Assembly: GCA_937124615.1 (NCBI GenBank)
Contig: CAKZKR010000008.1
Coordinates: forward strand, 1 to 64,000
Direction: 5' to 3'
Length of the DNA: 64,000 bases
Source of the DNA: an uncultured bacterium
GTDB lineage: Bacteria > Hydrogenedentota > Hydrogenedentia > Hydrogenedentales > Hydrogenedentaceae
Each line of letters starts with the position of its first letter. Within the stretch, counting starts at the first letter, position 1. Of this stretch, positions 25,470-35,310 are shown one piece after another. The notes below the pieces were generated by a model. It was not told the DNA's origin and ran no database searches. It worked only from the letters and a program-made list of their open reading frames with translations. The position numbers and the translations under genes are program-made.

Positions 25470-26660
25470 ATGCTATCACCTTTAGATGAAATTATTAAAG
25501 ATTTGCAAGATGGGAAAATGATAATACTCATTGATGACGAGGACCGTGAGAATGAAGGAGATCTCGTCATGGCGGGAGAAAAGGTAACACCTGAATCTAT
25601 CAATTTTATGGCAAAATATGGCCGAGGGTTGATTTGTGTCCCTATGTTAAAAGAACGCCTTGAAGAGTTGGACTTACCGCCGATGACGAATCATAATACC
25701 TCACCTTTTTCTACGGCATTTCATCTTTCTTTTGATTCAGCGCATGGAATTACAACGGGTATAAGTGCCTATGACCGGGCATATGGAATTCGGTTGGTTG
25801 CAAAACCTGAAACCCAGGCAAAGGATTTAGTTCGTCCCGGACATCTTTTCCCCCTTTGCGCACGGGAGGGAGGAGTTTTAGTTCGTGCAGGGCAAACAGA
25901 AGGATCTATTGACCTCTTAAAGATGGCAAACATGACCCCAGTGTCGGTAATTTGTGAAATAATGAAAGATGATGGGACAATGGCTCGTCTTCCGGACTTA
26001 GAACAGTTTGCTCAGGAACACGGCTTAAAAATCTGCTCAATAGAGCAAATTATTCGTTATCGCCGTTCTCATGAAAAATTAGTCCATAGAATATCTGAAG
26101 CCAAACTTCCCACCCTTTTTGGAGATTTTCGGATTATTATCTATGAGTGTATGATAGATACTTACCAGCATATTGCATTAGTAAAAGGTGATGTTGCTTC
26201 AGAAAACCCCGTTTTAGTTCGGGTTCATTCTGAATGCTTTACGGGAGATGTTTTAGGTTCACTTCGTTGTGACTGCAGAGGACAATTACAAGAAGCAATG
26301 AAAATGATTGAAAAAGAGGGTTGCGGTGTTCTTGTCTATATGCGTCAGGAGGGACGAGGAATTGGTTTAGCGAACAAGATAAAAGCATACGCATTACAAG
26401 ACCAGGGTTTAGATACTGTTGAAGCAAATAAGCATTTAGGTTTCGACCCAGACCCCCGAGAATACGGTTTAGGGGCCCAAATTTTAGTAGATTTAGGTGT
26501 GAAAGAAATGCGTCTTATCACCAATAATCCTATTAAGAGAGCGGGTTTAGAAGGTTATGGCTTAAAAGTAGTTGACCGAGTTCCTCTTGTTATCCCTCCA
26601 AATGATCATAATCTCATATACTTAAAAACAAAAAAGGAAAAACTGGGACATTTGTTGTAA
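25470..26660 (+). CDS. ribBA: Bifunctional 3,4-dihydroxy-2-butanone-4-phosphate synthase / GTP cyclohydrolase II
   Basis: 396 residues. The RibB half has [22 protein letters not shown] and [18 protein letters not shown] (shown in pieces), which hold the acidic and His residues binding Mg and ribulose-5-phosphate. The RibA half has [20 protein letters not shown], whose three cysteines bind zinc, and [18 protein letters not shown]. It supplies both precursors of the riboflavin pathway. The gene follows ribE by 19 bases. Both halves appear catalytically complete. Confidence 0.97.
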   Translation: MLSPLDEIIKDLQDGKMIILIDDEDRENEGDLVMAGEKVTPESINFMAKYGRGLICVPMLKERLEELDLPPMTNHNTSPFSTAFHLSFDSAHGITTGISAYDRAYGIRLVAKPETQAKDLVRPGHLFPLCAREGGVLVRAGQTEGSIDLLKMANMTPVSVICEIMKDDGTMARLPDLEQFAQEHGLKICSIEQIIRYRRSHEKLVHRISEAKLPTLFGDFRIIIYECMIDTYQHIALVKGDVASENPVLVRVHSECFTGDVLGSLRCDCRGQLQEAMKMIEKEGCGVLVYMRQEGRGIGLANKIKAYALQDQGLDTVEANKHLGFDPDPREYGLGAQILVDLGVKEMRLITNNPIKRAGLEGYGLKVVDRVPLVIPPNDHNLIYLKTKKEKLGHLL

Positions 26661-26675
26661 AATATATGTACTTTT

Positions 26676-26972
26676 ATGAGTTATAAAACAATGGAAGATA
26701 ATAAATCGGATAATCTTAAAATTTTAGCCCGTTGTATTTCAGATATAGAAGCAGAACTAATAGTACGCCTGCTTGAAGAAAATGAAATAGAATCTTTTGT
26801 TGAAACAAATATTCCTCATTCAGTTTGGCCTGTTAGTGCTGATGCACTAGTTATAGTTCGTGAAACAGACTATAATCAGGCTAGACAAATTCTTAAAGAA
26901 AATATTGAAAATCAGAATATAATTGAAGAGGATAATGATACAAACAATATCTTTGAAAAAGAAGGAGATTAG
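26676..26972 (+). CDS. DUF2007-type putative signal-transducing protein
   Basis: 98 residues with the short DUF2007 ferredoxin-like fold: [20 protein letters not shown], then [12 protein letters not shown], then [17 protein letters not shown]. The C-terminus is acidic. Members often occur as small soluble proteins with unknown ligand, sometimes fused to zinc ribbons. The gene is within the riboflavin operon, between ribBA (15-base gap) and ribH (two-base gap), so it should be under FMN control. The start may be this ATG or the ATG five codons later; neither has a strong ribosome site. Confidence 0.75.
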   Translation: MSYKTMEDNKSDNLKILARCISDIEAELIVRLLEENEIESFVETNIPHSVWPVSADALVIVRETDYNQARQILKENIENQNIIEEDNDTNNIFEKEGD

Positions 26973-26974
26973 AC

Positions 26975-27448
26975 ATGCCTAAGATAGTTCAAGGAAATTT
27001 AATTCCTCAAAACAAAAAATTTGGTATTATTGCATCACGCTTTAATGAGTTTATCGTTCAAAAGTTATTAGACGGGGCTTTAGATGTTTTGAAAAGGCAT
27101 GGAGTTTCCGACGAAATGATCACAGTAGTTTGGGTTCCTGGTTCATTTGAAATACCATTAGTTGCCCAGAAAATGGCAGAATCTAAGAAATATGATGCTG
27201 TTATTGCTTTAGGTTGTGTTATTCGCGGAGGAACACCTCATTTTGAATATGTAGCGGCAGAAACTACAAAGGGAATAGGACAGGTATCCCTAAATACAGG
27301 TGTCCCTGTTATTTTTGGAGTATTAACCACAGATAGTATTGAACAGGCTATCGAACGTGCAGGAACCAAAGCAGGAAATAAAGGGGCCCATTCTGCTTTA
27401 ACGGCATTGGAAATGGTTTCGATTATGGAGCAGTTAAATACATGCTAA
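26975..27448 (+). CDS. ribH: 6,7-Dimethyl-8-ribityllumazine synthase
   Basis: 157 residues, full length. Family landmarks are [54 protein letters not shown] and [20 protein letters not shown], with the catalytic His in the PHFEY segment. It condenses the pyrimidine and butanone phosphate precursors into lumazine and forms 60-mers or pentamers. AAGGAG lies just upstream of the ATG. Its stop overlaps nusB by seven bases, a common pairing in bacteria. Confidence 0.97.
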   Translation: MPKIVQGNLIPQNKKFGIIASRFNEFIVQKLLDGALDVLKRHGVSDEMITVVWVPGSFEIPLVAQKMAESKKYDAVIALGCVIRGGTPHFEYVAAETTKGIGQVSLNTGVPVIFGVLTTDSIEQAIERAGTKAGNKGAHSALTALEMVSIMEQLNTC

Positions 27449-27894
27449 AAGTTGAGCAGAGGAGAAAAGCACGGATTGCCACATTACAGTTTTTGTTTGG
27501 TTTGGAGTTTCATCCTTTAGAAGGAAAAGAGGAGTTGAAAGATTTTTGGAACTATAATCCTTTCCGGAAATCCGTAAGAACCTATGCTGAAAAATTAATT
27601 TGGGGGATAATAGAAACCCAAGAAGAAATTGATGAAATTATTAAAAAGTCACTAACAAAATGGAAGTGGGATAGAATAGGATTGATAGAAAAAGTTATAT
27701 TAAGAATTGCTGTCTATGAGGGGGGGATGTCGGGCCTGTCTCCATCGCGGACAAGTATTTATGAAGCGATTGAGCTGGCGAAGATGTTCGGTTCCGAAGA
27801 TACCCCTAAATTTATAAATGGGATTTTGGACCGTGTATTTACCACTCAAAATTGGATTGAAAAAGAAGATGGTAATACTAAAAGCAACGAATAA
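27442..27894 (+). CDS. nusB: Transcription antitermination factor NusB
   Basis: 150 residues, all helical. It begins with [17 protein letters not shown], contains [18 protein letters not shown] and ends with [16 protein letters not shown], all typical of NusB. It binds boxA RNA with S10 (NusE) in rRNA antitermination. A small unusual insertion, [18 protein letters not shown], stands where most NusB proteins have a shorter link before the last helices. The gene overlaps ribH and converges with the long coiled-coil gene five bases away. Confidence 0.93.
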   Translation: MLKVEQRRKARIATLQFLFGLEFHPLEGKEELKDFWNYNPFRKSVRTYAEKLIWGIIETQEEIDEIIKKSLTKWKWDRIGLIEKVILRIAVYEGGMSGLSPSRTSIYEAIELAKMFGSEDTPKFINGILDRVFTTQNWIEKEDGNTKSNE

Positions 27895-27899
27895 TATAA

Positions 27900-30800
27900 C
27901 TAATTTGTTGGTCGAGGGGTTATTACACATTGAGGTTGAGCAGACTGTATTTGAAGTAAGCCCTCCGGTGATATACCCGTATTTGCTAAATGTAGACGCT
28001 TGAGATTTTTCATATTTCTAATTTTACCAACACTTGCATTGGTAATTTTTGCTTGTTGTATCCATAATTCTTCTAACAAGGGAAATGATTCAAATACTTC
28101 AAACCCTTTGTCAGTAATATTGGATGTGTATAGTTTAACCTCTCTTAAGTTTCGTAGGTTTTTTAATTTTAAAATTCCCGCATCAGATATACTTGTTTGA
28201 ACTAAATGCAGACTTTTTAGTCCTGTTAGATGGCTGATATACCCAATTCTTTCATCATTAACCCCATAGCCGACCATTCCTAAAGCCTGAATATCATTTG
28301 GTTGTAAATTGGCAAGCCAGGATATCTCTTTTGCACTGTTGATTTCCATTTGTAGTTTTATTTCTGTATTTTTAGGAACATTAACTGTCCCTTTTGCATC
28401 TGTGAAAGCTTTCCATTCTGCTTGTAGTGTTTCTCCCCACGCACGAGTTAGAATTTTTCCTAAAGATTTATTTTCAGGGAATATGATGGTCCTCTCAGGA
28501 AGTGGTTTATCATCTGGAATATCAGGAAGTATATTTTTACATACAATATTTAAGTCTGGATAATTTGACTTAATAGTATTAAGAATACCTTCTGAAATAT
28601 CGTTATCAATATAAATTGTTCCAAATTTCATTTGCGATAACCATTTGAGAATATTATCGTCTTGAGGAAGTGTGTCTATAGTTAACACGGATATCTTACC
28701 TAGAATGCTTGATTCTAAATTCATGATTTGTGATATTAATTCCATGTTTGTTCTTAACTGAATTTTCCATTCCAAATCAACTTCTACTTTACCTTTGGCC
28801 TCCCGTAGTGTTGTCCATTTATTAGTATCAGATATTTGATTATCCTGATAGAATAGAGAACCTACGGAGATGTTTTCAGGGAAGGAAAGGATAAAGGTTT
28901 TCTTTTCTGGTTCTGTTACTTGAGGTGGAGGAGGTAGGGATGTTTCTTCTTTTTTCTCTTCAACAGTTGGAGTAACAGGGATTTCTGTTTGTGTTGATTG
29001 GGGTGGGGCTGATTCTGTTTTATCTACAAGATCTTTTTGCTCAATATTTTGGCTTATTCCATTTTGAGGTTTTTTTGTTCCGCCCGAAAAAAAGTACCCG
29101 ATACCTATTCCTGCACATAACACCACAATAATTCCGATGGTAATTACGAGCATTCTGAATTTATTGTTAACTTTTTCGATACTAACACTGGCAGAAGCCA
29201 ATATGGCTTCAGGAATTTCTTCAAAAGGACTGCCGGTTGGAGTCAGGGTCTTCACAGAAGGTGGTTCTTTTTCAACTTCATGTGTAGAATATATTTGTTT
29301 CTGCTTTAATTGTTCCAATTCCTGTCTGAGTTGTTGACGAGAACTTAATAACATGGAGGTCTGAGATCTTAAAGCCTCCATTTCGCTCATAAGGTCCTCC
29401 AACTGTTTTTCTTTTCTGATTTTTTCCTCATTAATTTTTGCGATTTCCTTCTCTCTTTGTGATAATGTAAATTGTAAGGATTGTAGTTGTTCCCGGGCTT
29501 TTTCTAATTCTGAATTTTTTTCTGTTTCGCGCTGTTTTAATGATTGAATTTCTTGTTCGAGTATTTCCTGATGTGTTTGTGCCGAATGAGTCCGTTGATG
29601 TAATGACACCAACTCTTCTTGTAATTTAGCCAATAATTCTTCTTTTTCTGTCCGTTTTTTGATTTCTTCTCGGATAGCAGTTTCTTTTTCATTTAAGGAA
29701 GCGGATAACTGGTCTAACTTACTTTGAAGTTCAATGAACTCTTGTTCTTTTGATGTGAGTTTTTTGCGGAAAACAGTTAATTCTTCTTCTATTTTATTTT
29801 CAGAGTGTGTTGCCTCGTGAGCCTTTTCTCGAACAGAATTCAATTCCTCTTGTAATCTTTGGATTTGTAGAATATATTGTTCTTGAGCTTTTTGGGATTC
29901 TTGAACGGCTAATTCTCTTGCTTTTAATTTATCTTGTAATTCTTTTACTTTGTTTTGGGCTTCTGCAAGGGCATTTGTTTTTTCTTTTTCTCCCGCTCGT
30001 AATAGTTCTAACTCTTGAACTACTTTTTGTTCAGTTTTAATATATTGTTCAGCCTGATTTTTTAATTGTTCATATTCTTTTTGTATTTGCTTAAGATTCT
30101 CAACGGTCATCATACTCCGTTTTTCTGCATTTTGAAGTAAAGCCTCTCGTTCGGAAAGCATTTGCTGAACTTTTTCCAATTCCCCGCGAGTATTGTCAAG
30201 GGCCTCTTCTTTAGATTGAGTAGCTTTACGAAGTTGCTCTATTTCCTTTTGTAATTGTTGTTCTGCCTCTAATGCTTGTTTTGCTTGAGATTGAGTAAGT
30301 CTAATCTCTTCGCGGAGTCGTTCAACTTCTTTTTTGCTTTCCGCTGATTGTTGTTCTAAAGACTGAATAAGTTGTTCTTTTTCATAAAGTTGTTGTTTCA
30401 ATTGTTGTAATGCATCTCGTGTTTCATCCAGTTCCCTCGTTTTTTGTTCCTCAACTTTTCTGAGGTCTTCTATTTGTTTTTGTAAGTCTTCCTGAGATTT
30501 TTCAGCATCACGAGCTTGTTCATGAAGTTTTCCCAATTCTTGTTCTAAGTACTTAACTTGCTTTTCGCGTTCTTTCTTTTCATTTTCTAATACGGAGATT
30601 TCTGTTTCACGAGATTTTAATGTGAGTTGTAGTTCTTGTAGTTGATTTTGTGCATGTTGTAAGGCCTCTTCTTTTGATTTACTCAATTCTTTGAGCTGGC
30701 TCAATTCTCTAATTAAACTTTCTTGAGATTGTGCTGTCTGTTCGGCTTTTTTCTGAAGCGAGTTTAATTCTGCTTCCATTAGTGCTATAGTTTTTTCTCG

Positions 30801-31409
30801 CTGGGCCCGTTCTAATGCAGCTGTTTGGACTTCCTGTTCTTTTTCATCTAATGAATTTTTTAAGTGCCTTAATTCCTCTTGTGCTCTTAACAATTCCTCA
30901 TTTTTCCGTTTTTCCTGTTCTTTTAATTTCTCCAGTTCAGCCGAGAGGGCCTTTCGGATTGCTTCCTCTTCCTCCTTTTTCTCTCTCATGTGAACAAGTT
31001 GACTTTTTAGTTCTTTGATTTGTGCTTCATAACTTGCTTTTTCAATTGATATTTCTTCAGTTTTATGTGTTTGTTTTTCAATCTCTTCTTTTATTTGATT
31101 CAGGCGATAGTGATAATTTGATAATAATTCTCGTAGATATTCTTTTTCGTCTTCATTGAAATGAATAGTAAACCAGGAAACTCTTTCCTCTAAGCCATTA
31201 ATTTGTTGCTCAATTAATGGGACAATTTTTGATAATTGATTCCAGTCTTCTACGACTAATAGTAAGTCAGCTTTTAGAAACAAATAGTTTATAAAACTTT
31301 CAAAATCAGAAGGAAGGGTATAAAAACTCTTATTTGCTCCAATAAAATCACGGCGCAAAAGTAACTCATGTGTTTTATTATAAGTATAGTTTAACTCATC
31401 AAGCAACAT
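27900..31409 (-). CDS. Very long coiled-coil, single-TM protein with duplicated beta domain and C-terminal LRRs
   Basis: 1169 residues. A helical head (about 1-110) precedes an almost uninterrupted heptad-repeat coiled coil, rich in Glu, Gln, Lys and Leu (about 115-720). A transmembrane helix (about 755-780, KFRMLVITIGIIVVLCAGIG) follows, then a Pro/Thr/Glu linker. Next are two copies of a domain: one has FPENISVGSLFYQ and REAKGKVEV, the other FPENKSLGKILTR and TDAKGTVNV. The end (about 1055-1169) has four leucine-rich repeats, e.g. GLKSLHLVQTSISDAGI. The coil is predicted cytoplasmic and the LRRs periplasmic. I recall the FPEN/AKG domain with LRRs from PVC-type bacteria. It could be a cell-shape or envelope organiser; function is unknown. 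Confidence 0.75.
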   Translation of the reverse strand: MLLDELNYTYNKTHELLLRRDFIGANKSFYTLPSDFESFINYLFLKADLLLVVEDWNQLSKIVPLIEQQINGLEERVSWFTIHFNEDEKEYLRELLSNYHYRLNQIKEEIEKQTHKTEEISIEKASYEAQIKELKSQLVHMREKKEEEEAIRKALSAELEKLKEQEKRKNEELLRAQEELRHLKNSLDEKEQEVQTAALERAQREKTIALMEAELNSLQKKAEQTAQSQESLIRELSQLKELSKSKEEALQHAQNQLQELQLTLKSRETEISVLENEKKEREKQVKYLEQELGKLHEQARDAEKSQEDLQKQIEDLRKVEEQKTRELDETRDALQQLKQQLYEKEQLIQSLEQQSAESKKEVERLREEIRLTQSQAKQALEAEQQLQKEIEQLRKATQSKEEALDNTRGELEKVQQMLSEREALLQNAEKRSMMTVENLKQIQKEYEQLKNQAEQYIKTEQKVVQELELLRAGEKEKTNALAEAQNKVKELQDKLKARELAVQESQKAQEQYILQIQRLQEELNSVREKAHEATHSENKIEEELTVFRKKLTSKEQEFIELQSKLDQLSASLNEKETAIREEIKKRTEKEELLAKLQEELVSLHQRTHSAQTHQEILEQEIQSLKQRETEKNSELEKAREQLQSLQFTLSQREKEIAKINEEKIRKEKQLEDLMSEMEALRSQTSMLLSSRQQLRQELEQLKQKQIYSTHEVEKEPPSVKTLTPTGSPFEEIPEAILASASVSIEKVNNKFRMLVITIGIIVVLCAGIGIGYFFSGGTKKPQNGISQNIEQKDLVDKTESAPPQSTQTEIPVTPTVEEKKEETSLPPPPQVTEPEKKTFILSFPENISVGSLFYQDNQISDTNKWTTLREAKGKVEVDLEWKIQLRTNMELISQIMNLESSILGKISVLTIDTLPQDDNILKWLSQMKFGTIYIDNDISEGILNTIKSNYPDLNIVCKNILPDIPDDKPLPERTIIFPENKSLGKILTRAWGETLQAEWKAFTDAKGTVNVPKNTEIKLQMEINSAKEISWLANLQPNDIQALGMVGYGVNDERIGYISHLTGLKSLHLVQTSISDAGILKLKNLRNLREVKLYTSNITDKGFEVFESFPLLEELWIQQAKITNASVGKIRNMKNLKRLHLANTGISPEGLLQIQSAQPQCVITPRPTN

Positions 31410-31643
31410 CTACAGTTCCTTTTATTTATATAAAAATCACAATTATTATTAAAAAAATATTTTGTCAACAGAATACTATAAATTTGTTTTTTTTATACTA
31501 ATAGTTTATCATATTTAAAAAGAAAAGTAAATAAAAAGATATACAGTATTTAGATATGATAAATAGATAATTTTTATATTTTATGGTAAAATATAAAGTG
31601 TCGATATACTTATGTCATCAATTAAATCACTGGGAATGTGTTT

Positions 31644-33203
31644 GTGAGTGAGCAAGCATACGAAATCATTAGTTGTACCAAATGTGGACAAAAGATGAAG
31701 GTGCCGACCTCTGCGGAGGGTAAGGCTTTTAAATGTGTTCGTTGTGGAAATATTGTTCGCTATACGGCTTCTCATCAGGACTCTTCTGCTTCGGGACAAG
31801 TAAACGCTACGGACTCTTCGACAGGAACCGTTTCCTTTGGGAGTTTTACAGGCTTGTTATCTCAATGGCTTGTAACATCTGGTTTAGTAACAAGTCAAGA
31901 TTTGGAAGAGTCTTTGGAAATTCAGAAGAAACAAGGAGGGTATTTATTAAAACTACTCTATCAAAATGGAAAATTACCCGCTGAAATGTTATTTGAAGTC
32001 CTATCAAGGAGTTCAGGTTTCCCAAAAATTGATATTAATCGTTTATATATCGATAAAGAAATAGTCGAATTAGTTCCTAAAAAACTATGTGAGGAGAGAT
32101 TTGTTTTTCCTGTTGACCGGTTAGGAAGAAACTTGACTCTGGCAATGGCATGTCCTATTGATAAAGAGACCGTTTTTCTTGTTGAGCAATTTACTCAACT
32201 GAGGGTAAAACCAACACTCGTTCGAATAACAGAAGTTGAAGAAACAATAAATAAGTATTTTAAAGGGGGCAAGGGAGAAGCAGGTTTTATTCATACTCCT
32301 TCTGTTTCAACTACCCCGTTGACAGAGAGTAGAATAATAAGGACAAAACCCCATGTAGAAGGACAACATCCTCCCTCGGTTGTTCAATTTCCTGAAGAAA
32401 CCTTTGAAAAAGAAAAGAAAAATGTTGAACTGCTAATTGATGAGTTAGAATACCTTCCAATTCCCCCTACTGCGGAACTTGCTTTGAGCATGGTTTTAGA
32501 TGATAGTTTTCCAAATATAGAAGATTTAAGTTCTATTTTTGCGGATGAACCTTCTTTGGCAACGGCTTTACTCCGTTGGGCAAACACTTCTATTATATCG
32601 GAAGAAAGAAAGACAGGGAGTATATGGACCGCATTAACTCTTTTAGGTCCAATGGGGATTCAGGTGATGATGAATCATATAAAAGATAGCCAACAACCGA
32701 TATCGGAATACCCAGTACTCCCCATAAGTGGAAGGTCAAAACTATCTGCAAAACTTGCGGAAAAATTAGCTCAGAATTCAAAAAAGGTAAGTCCCTCTCT
32801 TGCTTATACTACTGCTTTGATACATCAAATAGGGGCTATTGTTTTATATATGGTTGGGCAGGAAGAATATAAAAAAGTTATGAAAGATTCTCTTCCAGAA
32901 ATACGATTAAAAAAAGAATCTGAATACTTTACAATTAATCATGCTGTTACCGCTTCATTACTGGCAAGTCGATGGAAATTTCCGGAAATTGTTGTTCATG
33001 CTCTATGCCATTATTTAGAACCTTATAAGGCTCCGGGAAAATCTAAAGATTTGGCACATATCCTTTTTATATCTTCAATAGCAGGTTTGCCAGCAGAACA
33101 ATCCAATCATGATGAGGTTATTCGGGAAGCATTACGGATAAGAGAAAAAAGCATTCAATATCTCGGATTGGACTTGAGAGAAGTAATGAAAGCATTAGGA
33201 TAG
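31644..33203 (+). CDS. Zinc-ribbon / MshEN / HDOD domain protein
   Basis: 519 residues. The N-terminus has a zinc ribbon (ISCTKCGQKMKVP then FKCVRCGN). A GspE/MshE N-terminal (MshEN) domain follows at about 60-200, recognisable from SQWLVTSGLVTSQDLEESLE and the paired helices. An HDOD domain covers about 260-460, with ELAYLPIPP-like entry (LEYLPIPPTAELALSMVLDD) and YTTALIHQIGAIVLYMVG. MshEN domains bind c-di-GMP in several families, and HDOD domains are signalling output modules. The GTG at 31644 has GGGA eight bases upstream and is preferred to the GTG at 31638. It is divergent from the coiled-coil gene across 230 AT-rich bases. Confidence 0.78.
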   Translation: MSEQAYEIISCTKCGQKMKVPTSAEGKAFKCVRCGNIVRYTASHQDSSASGQVNATDSSTGTVSFGSFTGLLSQWLVTSGLVTSQDLEESLEIQKKQGGYLLKLLYQNGKLPAEMLFEVLSRSSGFPKIDINRLYIDKEIVELVPKKLCEERFVFPVDRLGRNLTLAMACPIDKETVFLVEQFTQLRVKPTLVRITEVEETINKYFKGGKGEAGFIHTPSVSTTPLTESRIIRTKPHVEGQHPPSVVQFPEETFEKEKKNVELLIDELEYLPIPPTAELALSMVLDDSFPNIEDLSSIFADEPSLATALLRWANTSIISEERKTGSIWTALTLLGPMGIQVMMNHIKDSQQPISEYPVLPISGRSKLSAKLAEKLAQNSKKVSPSLAYTTALIHQIGAIVLYMVGQEEYKKVMKDSLPEIRLKKESEYFTINHAVTASLLASRWKFPEIVVHALCHYLEPYKAPGKSKDLAHILFISSIAGLPAEQSNHDEVIREALRIREKSIQYLGLDLREVMKALG

Positions 33204-33212
33204 GGAATACTA

Positions 33213-33962
33213 TTATTTTTTAAGATATTTCATTAGTAAGGAGGGACAACCATCACAACCTTCATTTACTTTATGAATTTTTTCTTCTACAGAATGAGGA
33301 AGTGATGGATCTTTTATAATCTCTTGAAATTTCTTTTCATAAATGGTTCCTAACTTATAATTTTTCATCCCGGAAACGAGACCGCAAGTATATATAGAAC
33401 CTTCATTGTCAACATAAAGTAGTTTTGACGCCCCTTCACAATTGGGTTTATTTCCATATTCTTGTGGGTCTGCAATACCTAAGAATAATCCCATTTCCTT
33501 TAACTTTTTGAAATGTTCCAATGCCTTTTTCTTAACAAATATCTGGGTTAAATCTTTCTTCAAACCGCTGATAACTCTTATTTCATTTTCAGAAATATCC
33601 TCTCTGCATAGAAAAAACCCAACTCTCATAGTATAAGTATTCTGAGCCCATCGACACATCTCAATAACCTCTTCCATCTGATCTAATGGAATATGAATTG
33701 TCAATACCAACCAATTAGCACCTGCAGAAACGGCTTCATCAATGACATTTAGCCAAACATCAATATTTAGTTTTTCTCCCTGTTTTTTTTCATTAGATTT
33801 TATATTTTTTTCTGATACTTTTAACCAAAGATAGGATATATCTTTCGGAGCTGATTCGGCTATTTTTGAACATTCTCTAATTTTTTTAAAGATTGTTTTT
33901 GGAAATCCAAGTAATTCTAAAGTCAAATCTTGCTTTTTAAATTTTTGTTCTGTTTGACTCAT
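33213..33962 (-). CDS. Radical-SAM-like protein lacking the SAM cluster motif, with C-terminal auxiliary-cluster cysteines
   Basis: 249 residues. The middle has the barrel-like stretch WLVLTIHIPLDQMEEVIEMC and later IFVKKKALEHFKKLKEMG. The C-terminal part resembles a SPASM/twitch domain: PNCEGASKLLYVDNEGSIYTC, then GTIYEKKFQEIIKD, and GCDGCPSL, giving four Cys suited to one auxiliary Fe-S cluster. No CxxxCxxC occurs at the N-terminus, so it cannot bind the catalytic SAM cluster in the usual way. It may be a degenerate relative with a structural or electron-transfer role. It converges with the HDOD gene, nine bases apart. I do not know its function. Confidence 0.55.
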   Translation of the reverse strand: MSQTEQKFKKQDLTLELLGFPKTIFKKIRECSKIAESAPKDISYLWLKVSEKNIKSNEKKQGEKLNIDVWLNVIDEAVSAGANWLVLTIHIPLDQMEEVIEMCRWAQNTYTMRVGFFLCREDISENEIRVISGLKKDLTQIFVKKKALEHFKKLKEMGLFLGIADPQEYGNKPNCEGASKLLYVDNEGSIYTCGLVSGMKNYKLGTIYEKKFQEIIKDPSLPHSVEEKIHKVNEGCDGCPSLLMKYLKK

Positions 33963-34152
33963 AGATCGTTTTATTTACTCCAATTTATTTTATTGTTCAC
34001 AATCTATAATAACACACTCAAGAAAAAAATAATTCCTTTATAAAAAATAGTTGTAAAAAAATAAATTCGAATTTAAAAATGTTTATCTTATATAATATGC
34101 GGTTAATATTATAAGAAGAATTATAACTTAAATTCATACGAAGGACGAAAGT

Positions 34153-35298
34153 ATGCAAGAGATAAAACAAGCTCTTTTAGCTATTGAGGATGGAACTGTA
34201 TTTTTTGGAAGATCTGTGGGGGCAGAAGGTGAGGCGGTTGGAGAACTTGTTTTTAATACAAGTATGACAGGTTATCAAGAAATTCTTACGGATCCTTCTT
34301 ACGCAGGTCAAATTATTACAATGACATATACCCATATCGGAAATTATGGATGCAATCCAGAAGATGTTGAATCAAGAACAGTATTTGCCCGTGGTTTTGT
34401 TATGCGTGAGTGCTGTTTTGCACCTAGTTCCTGGCGGGCCACAATGTCCTTACCCGAGTTTTTTAGGAAATATAATGTAGTAGCAATCGACCAGGTAGAT
34501 ACAAGAAAAATCACAAGAATTTTAAGAACAAAGGGCAATAAAAAGGCGATTATTAGTACAACGGATTTAAATCCCGAATCTCTTATCAAAAAGGCAAAAA
34601 ATGCTCCGGACATGGCTGGAAGCGATTATGTTAAAGAAGCCACGATAACGCAACCGTATGAGTGGGAAATTCCTGAGAAAACAAAATATCGTGTTGTAGT
34701 CATGGATTTTGGAGTTAAATATAATATATTACGATTGTTGAAAGAACATCATTGTGCTGTAACTATTGTCCCCTCTACAACACCCGCTGAGCAGATTTTA
34801 GCATACAATCCCGATGGGGTTGTTTTGTCAAACGGTCCCGGTGATCCTTCTGCATTGACTTATATATATCCTATTGTGCAAAAAATAATTGAAAAAAATA
34901 TCCCAATTTTAGGAATTTGTTTAGGGCACCAAATAATTGGTCATGCTCTGGGTGGAAAAACATTTAAACTTAAATTTGGACATCGTGGAGCCAATCAACC
35001 AGTAATGCACATGGAGACAAGAAAAGTCGAAATTACCTCTCAAAATCATGGTTTTGCTGTTGACCCGAACTCATTGGACTTAAATACAGTTGAAATATCA
35101 CATGTCCATCTAAATGATATGACCTGTTCAGGATTGGCTCACAAACAACTCCCTGTTTTCAGTGTCCAATACCATCCTGAAGCCTCACCCGGTCCTCATG
35201 ATAGCAGGTATCTTTTTAGAAGATTTACTAAATTGATGGATGAATATAAAAATAAGAGGAAGGAGAAAACTTCACAATTAGAATCAATGACTGCTTGA
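34153..35298 (+). CDS. carA: Carbamoyl-phosphate synthase small subunit (glutaminase)
   Basis: 381 residues. The N-terminal CPSase small-chain domain has FNTSMTGYQEILTDPSYAGQ and the C-terminal class I glutamine amidotransferase has VLSNGPGDPS, the nucleophile in ILGICLGHQIIGHALGG, and the His/Glu pair in FSVQYHPEASPGP. It hydrolyses glutamine and passes ammonia to the large subunit for carbamoyl phosphate used in arginine and pyrimidine synthesis. carB is not adjacent; the next gene is on the opposite strand. GAAGGACGAAAGT precedes the ATG. No PyrR-type attenuator is visible in the 190-base leader. Confidence 0.97.
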   Translation: MQEIKQALLAIEDGTVFFGRSVGAEGEAVGELVFNTSMTGYQEILTDPSYAGQIITMTYTHIGNYGCNPEDVESRTVFARGFVMRECCFAPSSWRATMSLPEFFRKYNVVAIDQVDTRKITRILRTKGNKKAIISTTDLNPESLIKKAKNAPDMAGSDYVKEATITQPYEWEIPEKTKYRVVVMDFGVKYNILRLLKEHHCAVTIVPSTTPAEQILAYNPDGVVLSNGPGDPSALTYIYPIVQKIIEKNIPILGICLGHQIIGHALGGKTFKLKFGHRGANQPVMHMETRKVEITSQNHGFAVDPNSLDLNTVEISHVHLNDMTCSGLAHKQLPVFSVQYHPEASPGPHDSRYLFRRFTKLMDEYKNKRKEKTSQLESMTA

Positions 35299-35310
35299 TT
35301 GAATATGTCA

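Noticed and set aside
34020-34152. PyrR-type attenuator before carA
   Set aside because: No anti-antiterminator sequence or terminator hairpin is visible in the leader.
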